DNA of 64,000 bases, taken from Clusia tigrina. Its lineage: Eukaryota; Arthropoda; Insecta; Diptera; Clusiidae. Each line of letters starts with the position of its first letter. Position 1 is the stretch's first letter. Below the pieces are notes generated by a model that worked only from the letters and a program-made list of their open reading frames with translations, made no database searches and was not told the DNA's origin. The stretch is from assembly GCA_920105625.2 (NCBI GenBank), contig OV050031.1:76889995-76953994 (forward strand), given 5' to 3'. Below are positions 12,424 through 24,548 of this stretch, piece after piece. Both the position numbers and the translations under genes were made by a program.

Positions 12424-15400
12424 AGAGAAGGCAGCAGACCCCCAATCGACAGCGACAGCTACTGAGACGCCTACAGAGACGCTGACAGAGGCTGCGACGC
12501 CGACTGAGGCAGATAGGGGTAGATAGAGGCATAGAGAAGGCAGCAGACCCCCCAATAGATAGCTGCAGCGACTGAGACGCCTACAGAGACGCTGACAGAG
12601 GCTGCGGGCCGACTGAGACGCCGACTGAGGCAGATAGGGGTAGATATAGGCATAGAGAAGGCAGCAGCCCCCCAATCGACAGCGACTGAGACGCCTACAG
12701 CGACGCCGACTGAGACGCCGACTGAGGCAGATAGGCATAGATGCAAGCATAGACAAGGCAGCAGACCCACCAATCGACAGCGGCATCGCCTGAGACGCGT
12801 ACAGAGAAGCTGACAGAGTATGCGACGCCGACTGAGACGCCGACTGAGGCAGATAGGGGTAGATAAAGGCATAGAGAAGGCAGCAGACCCCCGAATCGAC
12901 AGCGGCAGCGACTGAGACGCCTACAGAGACGCTGACAGAGGCTGCGACGCCAGCTGAGGCAGATAGGGGTAGATATAGGCATGGAGCAGGCAGCAGACCC
13001 CCCTATCGACAGCGGCAGCGACTGAGACACCTACAGAGACGCTGACAGAGGCTGCGACCCCGACTGAGGCAGATAGAGGTGTATATAGCTATAGAGAAGG
13101 CAGCAGATCCCCCAATTGACAGCGGCAGCGACTGAGACGCCGACAGAGTTGCTGGAAGAGGCTGCGACGCCGACTGAGATTCCGACTGAGACAGATAGGG
13201 GTAGATATAGGCATAAAGGAGGCAGCAGACCCTCCAATCGACAGCGGCATCGACTAAGACGCATACAGAGACGCTGGCAGAGGGTGCGACACCGACTGAG
13301 ACGCCGACTGAGGCAGGTAGGGGTAGATATAGGCTTAGAGAAAGCAGAAGCACCCCCCAATCGACAGCGGCATCGGCTGAGACGCCTACAGAGATGCTGA
13401 CAGAGGCTGCGATGCCGACTGAGACGCCGACTGAGGCAGATAGGGGTAGATACAGGCATACAGAAGCCAGGAGACCCCCCAATCGATAGCGGCATCGACG
13501 CGTACAGAGACGCTGACAGAGGCAGATAGGGATAGATATAGGCATAGAGAGGGCAGCAGACCCCCCAATCGACAGCGGCATCGATTGAAACGCGTACAGA
13601 GACGCTGACAGAGGCAGATAGGGGTAGATATAGGCATAGAGAGGGCAGCAGACCCCCCAATCGACAGCGACTGAGACGCCTACAGCGACGCCGATTGAGA
13701 CGCCGACTGAGGCAGATAGGCGTAGATACAGGCATATAGAAGGCAGCAGACCCCCCAATCGAAAGCGGCAGTGACTGCGACGCCTGCAGAGACGCTGACA
13801 GAGGCTGCGACGCCGACTGAGGCAGATATGGGTGTATATAGCCATATAGAAGGCAGCAGACCCCCCAATCGACAGCGGCAACGACTGAGACACCTGCAGA
13901 GACGCTGGAAGAGGCTGAGACGCCGACTGAGGCAGATGGGGGTGGATATAGGCTTAGAGATGGCAGCAGACCCCCCAATCGACCGCGGCAGCGACTGAAA
14001 CGCCTACAGAGACGCTGACAGAGGCTGCGACGCCGACTGAGACGGATAGGGGTAGATATAGGCATAGAGAAGGCAGCAGACCCCCCAATCGACAGCGGCA
14101 GCTACTGAGACGCCTACAGAGAAGCTGACAGAGGCTGCGACGCCGACTGAGGCAGATAGGGGTAGCTAGAGGCATAGAGAAGGCAGCAGACCCCCCAATA
14201 GACAGCGGCAGCGACTGAGACGCCTACGGAGACGCTGACAGAGGCTGCGACGCCAAGTGAGGTAGAAAGGGGTAGATATAGGCATAGAGAAGGCAGCAGA
14301 CCCCGGCAGGCAGCGGCAGCTACTGAGACGCCTACAGAGATTCTGACAGAGGCTGCGACGACGACTGAGATACCCACTGAGCCAGATAGGGGTAGATATT
14401 GGCATAGAAAAGGCAGCAGACCCCCCACCGACAGCGGCAGTGACTGAGACGCCTACAGAGTCGCTTACAGGAGACGCCGACTGAGACTCCGACTGAGACG
14501 CCGACTGAGACGGATATGGGGTATATATAGGCATAGAGAAGGCAGCAGACCTCCAATCGACAGCGGTATCGACTGAGACGCCTACAGAGACGCTGACAAA
14601 GACTGCGACGCCGACTGAGACGCCGACTGAGACAGATAAGGGTAGATATAGGCATAGAGAGGGCAGCAGACCCCCCAATCGACAGCGGCAGCGACTGAAA
14701 TGTCTACAGAGACGCTGACAGAGGCTGCGACGCCCACTGAGACGCCGACTGAGACGCCGACTGACGCAGAAGGGGGTAGATATAGGCATAGAGATGGCAG
14801 AAGACCCCCCAATTGACTGCGGCAGCGACTGAGACGCCTACAGAGAAACTGACAGAAGCTTTGACGCCGACTGAGACGCCAACAGAGACGGCAACTGAGG
14901 CAGATAGGCGTAGATGCAGGCATAGAGAAGGCAGCAGACCCACCAATCGACAGCGGCAGCTACTGAGACGCCTACAGAGACGCTGACAGAAGTTGCGACG
15001 CTGGCTGAGACGCCGACTGAGGAAGATAGGGGTAGATAAAGGCATAGAGAAGGCAGCAGACCCCCGAATCGACAGCGGCAGCGACTGAGACGCCTACAGA
15101 GACGCTGACATAGGCTGCGACGCCAGCTGAGGCAGATAGGGGTAGATATAGGCATGGAGCAGGCAGCAGACCCTTCTATCGACAGCGGCAGCGACTGAGA
15201 CACCTACAGAGACGCTGACAGAGGCTGCGATGCCGATTGAGACGCCGACTGAGGCAGATAGGGGTAGATATAAGCAAAGAGAAGGCAGCAGACCCCCAAA
15301 TCGACATCGGCAGCGACTAAAACGCCTACAGAGACGCTGACAGAGGCTACGACACCGACTGAGGCAGATAGGGGTGTATATAGGCATAGAGAAGGCAGCA

Positions 15401-15535
15401 GACCCCCCAACCTACAGCGGCAGCTACTGAGACGCCTACAGAGACGCTGACAGAAGTTGCGACGCCGGCTGAGACGCCGACTGAGGCAGATAGGGGTAAA
15501 TATAGGCATAGAGAAGGCAGCAGACCCCCAATCGA
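12424..15535. repeat. ~3.8-4.0-kb duplication, right copy in super-repeat 1
   Basis: This copy aligns with 8,585-12,423. Near 14.88 kb it jumps from E-type sequence to F-type, after which 14,900-15,520 follows 11,814-12,434 at offset 3,086. Near 13.5 kb it lacks 97 bp present at the same place in super-repeat copy 2 (about 36.1 kb). Confidence 0.75.
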
Positions 15536-15848
15536 CAGCGGCATCGACTGAGACGCATACAGAGACGCTGGCAGAGGGTGCGACACCGACTGAGACGCCG
15601 ACTGAGGCAGGTAGGGGTGGATATAGGCTTAGAGAAAGCAGAAGCACCCCCCAATCGACAGCGGCATCGGCTGAGACGCCTACAGAGATGCTGACAGAGG
15701 CTGCGATGCCGACAGAGACGCCGACTGAGACGGCGAGTAAGGCAGATAGCCTTAGATGCAGGCATAGAGAAGGCAGCAGACTCCCCAATCAACAGCGGCA
15801 GCTACTGAGACGCCAACAGAAATGCTGACAGAGGCTGCGAAGCCGAAT

Positions 15849-15932
15849 GAGACGCCGACAGAGACACCGACTGAGACGCCGACTGAGACGCCGACTGAGA
15901 CGCCAACTGAGACGCCGACTGAGACGCCGACT
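15849..15932. repeat. 12-bp word array, seven units (F)
   Basis: Same order and number as at 249. Confidence 0.88.
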
Positions 15933-18214
15933 GAGGCAGATAGGCGTAGATGCAGGCGTAGGGAGGGCAGCAGACCCACCAATTGACAGCGGCATCGCCT
16001 GAGACGCCAACAGAAATGCTGACAGAGGCTGCGAAGCCGAATGAGACGCCGACAGAAACACCAACTGAGACGCCGACTGAGACGCCGACTGAGACGCCAA
16101 CTGAGACGGCGACTGAGGCAGATAGGCGTAGCTGCAGGCATAGAGAAGGCAGCAGACCCACCAATCGACAGCGGCAGCTACTGAGACGCCTACAGAGACG
16201 CTGACAGAAGTTGCGACGCTGGCTGAGACGCCGACTGAGGAAGATAGGGGTAGCTAAAGGCATAGAGAAGGCAGCAGACCCACCAATCGACAGCGGCAGC
16301 GACTGAGACGCCTACATAGACGCTGACAGAGGCTGCGACGCCAGCTGAGGCAGATAGGGGTAGATATAGGCATGGAGCAGGCAGCAGACCCCCCTATCGA
16401 CAGCGGCAGCGACTGAGACACCTACAGAGACGCTGACAGAGGCTGCGATGCCGATTTAGACGCCGACTGAGGCAGATAGGGGTAGATATAAGCAAAGAGA
16501 AGGCAGCAGACCCCCAAATCGGCATCGGCAGCGACTAAAACGCCTACAGAGACGCTGACAGAGGCTACGACACCGACTGAGGCAGATAGGGGTGTATATA
16601 GGCATAGAGAAGGCAGCAGACCCCCCAACCTACAGCGGCAGCTACTGAGACGCCTACAGAGACGCTGACAGAAGTTGCGACGCTGGCTGAGACGCCGACT
16701 GAGGCAGATAGGGGTAAATATAGGCATAGAGAAGGCAGCAGACCCCCAATCGACAGCGGCAGCGACGAAGACGCCTACAGATATGCTGCCAGAGGCTGCG
16801 ACGCCGACTGATTCAGATAGGGGTAGATATAAGCATAGAGCAGGCAGCGGACCCCCCCAATCGACAACGGCAGCGACTGATACGCCTACAGAGACGCTGA
16901 CAGAGGCTGTGACGCCGACTGAGACGCCAACTGAGGCAGACAGGGGTAGATATGGGCATAGAGAAGACAGCAGACCCCCCAATCGACAGCGACTGAGACG
17001 CCTACAGCGACGCCGACTGAGACGCCGACTGATTCAGATAGGGGTAGATATAGGCATAGAGAAGGCAGCAGACCCTCCAATTGACTGAAACGCCTAGACT
17101 GACGCTGACAGAGGCTGCGATGCCGACTGAGAAGCCGACTGAGGCCGACAGGGGTAGATATAGGCATAGAGAAGGCAGCAGACCCCCCAATCAACAGCGA
17201 CTGAGACGCCTACAGCGACGCCGACTGAGGCAGATAGGGGTAGATAAAGGCACAGAGAAGGCAGCAGACCCCCGAATCGACAGCGGCAGTGACTGAGATG
17301 CCTACAGAGACACTGACAGAGGCTGCGACGCCGAATGAGGCAGATAGGGGTGTATATAGGCATAGAGAAGGCAGCAGACCCCCCAATCGACCGTGGCAGC
17401 GACTGAGACGCCTACAGATACGCTGACAGAGGCTGCGATGCCGACTGAGACGCCGAGTGAGGCAGATAGGGGTAGATATAGGCATAGAGATGGCAGCAGA
17501 CCCCCCTATCGACAGCGGCAGCGACTGAGACACCTACAGAGACGCTGACAGGGGCTGCGATGCCGACTGAGACGCCGACTGAGGCAGATAGGGGTAGATA
17601 TAAGCAAAGAGAAGGCAGCAGACCCCCCAAATCGACATCGGCAGCGACTGAGACGCCTACAGAGACTCTGACTGAGGCTGCGACGCCGACTGAGACGTCA
17701 ACTGAGGTAGATAGGGGTATATAAAGGCATAGTGAAGGCAGCAGACCCCCCAATCGACAGCGGCAACTACTGAGACGCCTACAGAGACGCTGACAGAGGC
17801 TGCGACGCCGACTGAGACGCCGACTGAGGTAGATAGGGGTAGATATAGGCATAGAGCAGGCAGCAGACCCCCCAATCGACAGCGGCAGCGACGGAGACGC
17901 CTACAGAGATGCTGACAGAGACTGCGACGCCGACTGAGACGCCGACTGATTCAGATAGGGGTAGATATAGGCATAGAGCAGGCAGCAGACCCCCAATCGA
18001 CAACGGCAGCGACTGAGACGCCTACAGCGACGCCGATTGAGACGCCGACTGAGGCAGATAGGCGTAGATACAGGCATAGAGAAGGCAGCAGACCCCCCAT
18101 TCGACAGCGGCATCGACTGAGACGTGTACAGCGACGCTGACAGAGGCTGCGACACCGACTGAGAAGCCGACTGAGGCAGATAGGGGTAGATATGGGCTCA
18201 GAGAAGGCAGCAGA

Positions 18215-18223
18215 CCCCCCCCC
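18215..18223. repeat. C-tract, 9 C
   Basis: Extended form of the monomer C-run, which usually has six. It follows gggctcagagaaggcagcag in the G block. Confidence 0.9.
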
Positions 18224-20845
18224 AATCGACAGTGGTATCGGCTGAGACGCCTACAGAGATGCTGACAGAGGCTGCGACGCCGACTGAGACGCCGACTGAG
18301 GCAGATACGGGTAGATATTGGCATAGAGAGGGCAGCAGACCCCGCAATCGACAGTGGCAGCGACTGAGATGCCTACAGAGACGCTGACAGAGGCTGCGAC
18401 CCCGACTGAGGCAGATAGAGGTGTATATAGCTATAGAGAAGGCAGCAGATCCCCCAATTGCCAGCGCCAGCGACTGAGACGCCGACAGAGTTGCTGGAAG
18501 AGGCTGCGACGCCGACTGAGATTCCGACTGAGACAGATAGGGGTAGATATAGGCATAAAGGAGGCAGCAGACCCTCCAATCGACAGCGGCATCGACTGAG
18601 ACGCATACAGAGACACTGGCAGAGGGTGCGACACCGACTGAGACGCCGACTGAGGCAGGTAGGGGTGGATATAGGCTTAGAGAAAGTAGAAGCACCCCCC
18701 AATCGACAGCGGCATCGGCTGAGACGCCTACAGAGATGCTGACAGAGGCTGCGATGCCGACTGAGACGCCGACTGAGGCAGATAGGGGTAGATACAGGCA
18801 TACAGAAGCCAGGAGACCCCCCAATCGATAGCGGCATCGATTGAAACGCGTACAGAGACGCTGACAGAGGTAGATAGGGGTAGATATAGGCATAGAGAGG
18901 GCAGCAGACCCCCAATCGACAGCGACTGAGGCGCCTACAGCGACACCGATTGAGACGCCGACTGAGGGAGGTAGGCGTAGATACAGGCATAGAGAAAGCA
19001 GCAGACCCCCCAATCGACAGCGGCACCGATTGAAACGCGTACAGAGACGCTGACAGAGGCAGATAGGGGTAGATATAGGCATAGAGAGGGCAGCAGACCC
19101 CCCAATCGACAGCGACTGAGACGCCTACAGCGACGCCGATTGAGACGCCGACTGAGGCAGATAGGCGTAGATACAGGCATATAGAAGGCAGCAGACCCCC
19201 CAATCGACAGCGGCAGTGACTGCGACGCCTGCAGAGACGCTGACAGAGGCTGCGACGCCGACTGAGGCAGATATGGGTGTATATAGCCATATAGAAGGCA
19301 GCAGACCCCCCAATCGACAGCGGCAACGACTGAGACACCTGCAGAGACGCTGGAAGAGGCTGAGACGCCGACTGAGGCAGATGGGGGTGGATATAGGCTT
19401 AGAGATGGCAGCAGACCCCCCAATCGACCGCGGCAGCGACTGAAACGCCTACAGAGACGCTGACAGAGGCTGAGACGCCGACTGAGACGGATAGGGGTAG
19501 ATATAGGCATAGAGAAGGCAGCAGACCCCCCAATCGACAGCGGCAGCTACTGAGATGCCTACAGAGAAGCTGACAGAGGCTGCGACGCCGACTGAGGCAG
19601 ATAGGGGTAGCTAGAGGCATAGAGAAGGCAGCAGACCCCCCAATAGACAGCGGCAGCGACTGAGACGCCTACGGAGACGCTGACAGAGGCTGCGACGCCA
19701 AGTGAGGTAGAAAGGGGTAGATATAGGCATAGAGAAGGCAGCAGACCCCCCAATCGACAGCAGCAGCTACTGAGACGTCTACAGAGAAGCTGACAGAGGC
19801 TGCGACGCCGACTGAGGCAGATAGGGGTAGATAGAGGCATAGAGAAGGCAGCAGACCCCCGAATCGACAGCGGCAGCGACTGAGACGCCTAGAGACGCTG
19901 ACAGAGGCTGCGACGCCAACTGAGGTAGAAAGGGGTAGATATAGGCATAGAGAAGGCAGCAGACCCCGGCAGACAGCGGCAGCTACTGAGACGCCTACAG
20001 AGATTCTGACAGAGGCTGCGACGACGACTGAGATACCCACTGAGCCAGATAGGGGTAGATATTGGCATAGAAAAGGCAGCAGACCCCCCATCGACAGCGG
20101 CAGTGACTGAGACGCCTACAGAGTCGCTTACAGGAGACGCCGACTGAGACTCCGACTGAGACGCCGACTGAGACGGATAGTGGTATATATAGGCATAGAG
20201 AAGGCAGCAGACCTTCAATCGACAGCGGTATCGACTGAGACGCCTACAGAGACGCTGACAAAGACTGCGACGCCGACTGAGACGCCGACTGAGACAGATA
20301 AGGGTAGATATAGGCATAGAGAGGGCAGCAGACCCCCCAATCGACAGCGGCAGCGACTGAAATGTCTACAGAGACGCTGACAGAGGCTGCGACGCCGACT
20401 GAGACGCCGACTGACGCAGAAGGGGGTAGATATAGGCATAGAGATGGCAGAAGACCCCCCAATTGACTGCGGCAGCGACTGAGACGCCTACAGAGAAACT
20501 GACAGAAGCTTTGACGCCGACTGAGACGCCAACTGAAGCGGATAAGGGTAAATATAGGCATAGAGAAGGTAGCAGACCCCCCAATCAACAGCGGCAGCTA
20601 CTGAGTCGCCTACAGAGACGCTGACTGAGGCTGCGACGCCGACTGAGGCAGATAGGGGTAGATATAGGCATCGAGAAGGCAGCAGACCCCCCAATGGAGA
20701 GCGGCAGCGACTGAGACGATTACAGAGACGCTGACAGAGGCCGCGATGCCGACTGAGACGCCGACTGACACAGATAGGGGCAGATATAGGCGGAGAGAAT
20801 GCAGCAGACCCCCCAATCGACAGCGACTGAGACGCCTACAGAGAC

Positions 20846-22063
20846 GCCGACTGAGACGGCGAGTAAGGCAGATAGCCTTAGATGCAGGCATAGAGAAGGC
20901 AGCAGACTCCCCAATCAACAGCGGCAGCTACTGAGACGCCAACAGAAATGCTGACAGAGGCTGCGAAGCCGAATGAGACGCCGACAGAGACACCGACTGA
21001 GACGCCGACTGAGACGCCGACTGAGACGCCAACTGAGACGCCGACTGAGACGCCGACTGAGGCAGATAGGCGTAGATGCAGGCGTAGAGAGGGCAGCAGA
21101 CCCACCAATTGACAGCGGCATCGCCTGAGACGCCAACAGAAATGCTGACAGAGGCTGCGAAGCCCAATGAGACGCCGACAGAAACACCAACTGAGACGCC
21201 GACTGAGACGCCGACTGAGACGCCAACTGAGACGGCGACTGAGGCAGATAGGCGTAGATGCAGGCATAGAGAAGGCAGCAGACCCACCAATCGACAGCGG
21301 CAGCTACTGAGACGCCTACAGAGACGCTGACAGAAGTTGCGACGCTGGCTGAGACGCCGACTGAGGCAGATAGGGGTAGATAAAGGCATAGAGAAGGCAG
21401 CAGACCCCCGAATCGACAGCGGCAGCGACTGAGACGCCTACAGAGACGCTGACAGAGGCTGCGACGCCAGCTGAGGCAGATAGGGGTAGATATAGGCATG
21501 GAGCAGGCAGCAGACCCCCCTATCGACAGCGGCAGCGACTGAGACACCTACAGAGACGCTGACAGAGGCTGCGATGCCGATTGAGACGCCGACTGAGGCA
21601 GATAGGGGTAGATATAAGCAAAGAGAAGGCAGCAGACCCCCAAATCGACATCGGCAGCGACTAAAACGCCTACAGAGACGCTGACAGAGGCTACGACACC
21701 GACTGAGGCAGATAGGGGTGTATATAGGCATAGAGAAGGCAGCAGACCCCCCAACCTACAGCGGCAGCTACTGAGACGCCTACAGAGACGCTGACAGAAG
21801 TTGCGACGCTGGCTGAGACGCCGACTGAGGCAGATAGGGGTAAATATAGGCATAGAGAAGGCAGCAGACCCCCAATCGACAGCGGCATCGACTGAGACGC
21901 ATACAGAGACGCTGGCAGAGGGTGCGACACCGACTGAGACGCCGACTGAGGCAGGTAGGGGTGGATATAGGCTTAGAGAAAGCAGAAGCACCCCCCAATC
22001 GACAGCGGCATTGGCTGAGACGCCTACAGAGATGCTGACAGAGGCTGCGATGCCGACAGAGAC
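20846..22063. repeat. 1,218-bp F unit, left member
   Basis: Positions 20,878, 21,109 and 21,438 match 22,096, 22,327 and 22,656, each at offset 1,218. The unit starts near gacggcgagtaaggcagat and contains the seven-unit 12-bp array and the mutant word cgctggctgagacg. The same 1,218-bp spacing occurs at 15,204/16,422 and 38,139/39,357. Confidence 0.8.
20975..21058. repeat. 12-bp word array, seven units (F)
   Basis: Same order and number as at 249; left member of the 1,218-bp pair. Confidence 0.88.
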
Positions 22064-23103
22064 GCCGACTGAGACGGCGAGTAAGGCAGATAGCCTTAGA
22101 TGCAGGCATAGAGAAGGCAGCAGACTCCCCAATCAACAGCGGCAGCTACTGAGACGCCAACAGAAATGCTGACAGAGGCTGCGAAGCCGAATGAGACGCC
22201 GACAGAGACACCGACTGAGACGCCGACTGAGACGCCGACTGAGACGCCAACTGAGACGCCGACTGAGACGCCGACTGAGGCAGATAGGCGTAGATGCAGG
22301 CGTAGAGAGGGCAGCAGACCCACCAATTGACAGCGGCATCGCCTGAGACGCCAACAGAAATGCTGACAGAGGCTGCGAAGCCGAATGAGACGCCGACAGA
22401 AACTCCAACTGAGACGCCGACTGAGACGCCGACTGAGACGCCAACTGAGACGGCGACTGAGGCAGATAGGCGTAGATGCAGGCATAGAGAAGGCAGCAGA
22501 CCCACCAATCGACAGCGGCAGCTACTGAGACGCCTACAGAGACGCTGACAGAAGTTGCGACGCTGGCTGAGACGCCGACTGAGGAAGATAGGGGTAGATA
22601 AAGGCATAGAGAAGGCAGCAGACCCCCGAATCGACAGCGGCAGCGACTGAGACGCCTACAGAGACGCTGACAGAGGCTGCGACGCCAGCTGAGGCAGATA
22701 GGGGTAGATATAGGCATGGAGCACGCAGCAGACCCCCCTATCGACAGCGGCAGCGACTGAGACACCTACAGAGACGCTGACAGAGACTGCGATGCCGATT
22801 GAGACGCCGACTGAGGCAGATAGGGGTAGATATAAGCAAAGAGAAGGCAGCAGACCCCCAAATCGACATCGGCAGCGACTAAAACGCCTACAGAGACGCT
22901 GACAGAGGCTACGACACCGACTGAGGCAGATAGGGGTGTATATAAGCATAGAGAAGGCAGCAGACCCCCCAACCTACAGCGGCAGCTACTGAGACGCCTA
23001 CAGAGACGCTGACAGAAGTTGCGACGCTGGCTGAGACGCCGACTGAGGCAGATAGGGGTAAATATAGGCATAGAGAAGGCAGCAGACCCCCAATCGACAG
23101 CGG
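22064..23103. repeat. 1,218-bp F unit, right member
   Basis: This member repeats 20,846-21,885. At about 23.10 kb it departs into G-type sequence carrying gcagcgacgaagacg, while the left member instead enters gcggcatcgactgagacgca. The departure falls inside the shared aatcgacagcggca segment. Confidence 0.78.
22193..22276. repeat. 12-bp word array, seven units (F)
   Basis: Exactly 1,218 bp from the previous array, with the same words. The six-word array that follows carries a private gaaactccaact change. Confidence 0.88.
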
Positions 23104-24539
23104 CAGCGACGAAGACGCCTACAGATATGCTGCCAGAGGCTGCGACGCCGACTGATTCAGATAGGGGTAGATATAGGCATAGAGCAGGCAGCGGACCCCC
23201 CCAATCGACAACGGCAGCGACTGATACGCCTACAGAGACGCTGACAGAGGCTGTGACGCCGACTGAGACGCCAACTGAGGCAGACAGGGGTAGATATGGG
23301 CATAGAGAAGACAGCAGACCCCCCAATCGACAGCGACTGAGACGCCTACAGCGACGCCGACTGAGACGCCGACTGATTCAGATAGGGGTAGATATAGGCA
23401 TAGAGAAGGCAGCAGACCCTCCAATTGACTGAAACGCCTAGACTGACGCTGACAGAGGCTGCGATGCCGACTGAGAAGCCGACTGAGGCCGACAGGCATA
23501 GAGAAGGCAGCAGATCCCCCAATCAACAGCGACTGAGACGCCTACAGCGACGCCGACTGAGGCAGATAGGGGTAGATAAAGGCACAGAGAAGGCAGCAGA
23601 CCCCCGAATCGACAGCGGCAGTGACTGAGATGCCTACAGAGACACTGACAGAGGCTGCGACGCCGAATGAGGCAGATAGGGGTGTATATAGGCATAGAGA
23701 AGGCAGCAGACCCCCCAATCGACCGTGGCAGCGACTGAGACGCCTACAGATACGCTGACAGAGGCTGCGATGCCGACTGAGACGCCGAGTGAGGCAGATA
23801 GGGGTAGACATAGGCATAGAGATGGCAGCAGACCCCCCTATCGACAGCGGCAGCGACTGAGACACCTACAGAGACTCTGACTGAGGCTGCGACGCCGACT
23901 GAGACGTCAACTGAGGTAGATAGGGGTATATAAAGGCATAGTGAAGGCAGCAGACCCCCCAATCGACAGCGGCAACTACTGAGACGCCTACAGAGACGCT
24001 GACAGAGGCTGCGACGCCGACTGAGACGCCGACTGAGGTAGATAGGGGTAGATATAGGCATAGAGCAGGCAGCAGACCCTCCAATCGACAGCGGCAGCGA
24101 CGGAGACGCCTACAGAGATGCTGACAGAGGCTGCGACGCCGACTGAGACGCCGACTGATTCAGATAGGGGTAGATATAGGCATAGAGCAGGCAGCAGACC
24201 CCCAATCGACAACGGCAGCGACTGAGACGCCTACAGAGACGCTGACAGAGGCTGTGACACCGACTGAGACGCCAACTGAGGCATATGGGGATAGATATAA
24301 ACATAGAGAAGGCAGCAGACCCCCCAATCGACAGCGACTGAGACGCCTACAGCGACGCCGATTGAGACGCCGACTGAGGCAGATAGGCGTAGATACAGGC
24401 ATAGAGAAGGCAGCAGACCCCCCATTCGACAGCGGCATCGACTGAGACGTGTACAGCGACGCTGACAGAGGCTGCGACACCGACTGAGAAGCCGACTGAG
24501 GCAGATAGGGGTAGATATGGGCTCAGAGAAGGCAGCAGA

Positions 24540-24548
24540 CCCCCCCCC
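24540..24548. repeat. C-tract, 9 C
   Basis: Orthologue of 18,215, same length. Confidence 0.9.

Larger units (their letters stand above)
14880..21223. repeat. 6.3-kb duplication, left copy (F-F-G-D-E)
   Basis: Matching points at offset 6,344 are 15,094/21,438, 15,721/22,065, 16,422/22,766 and 17,081/23,425. Later points are 18,354/24,679 (offset 6,325) and 19,125/25,327 (offset 6,202), showing small internal losses in the right copy. Confidence 0.78.
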
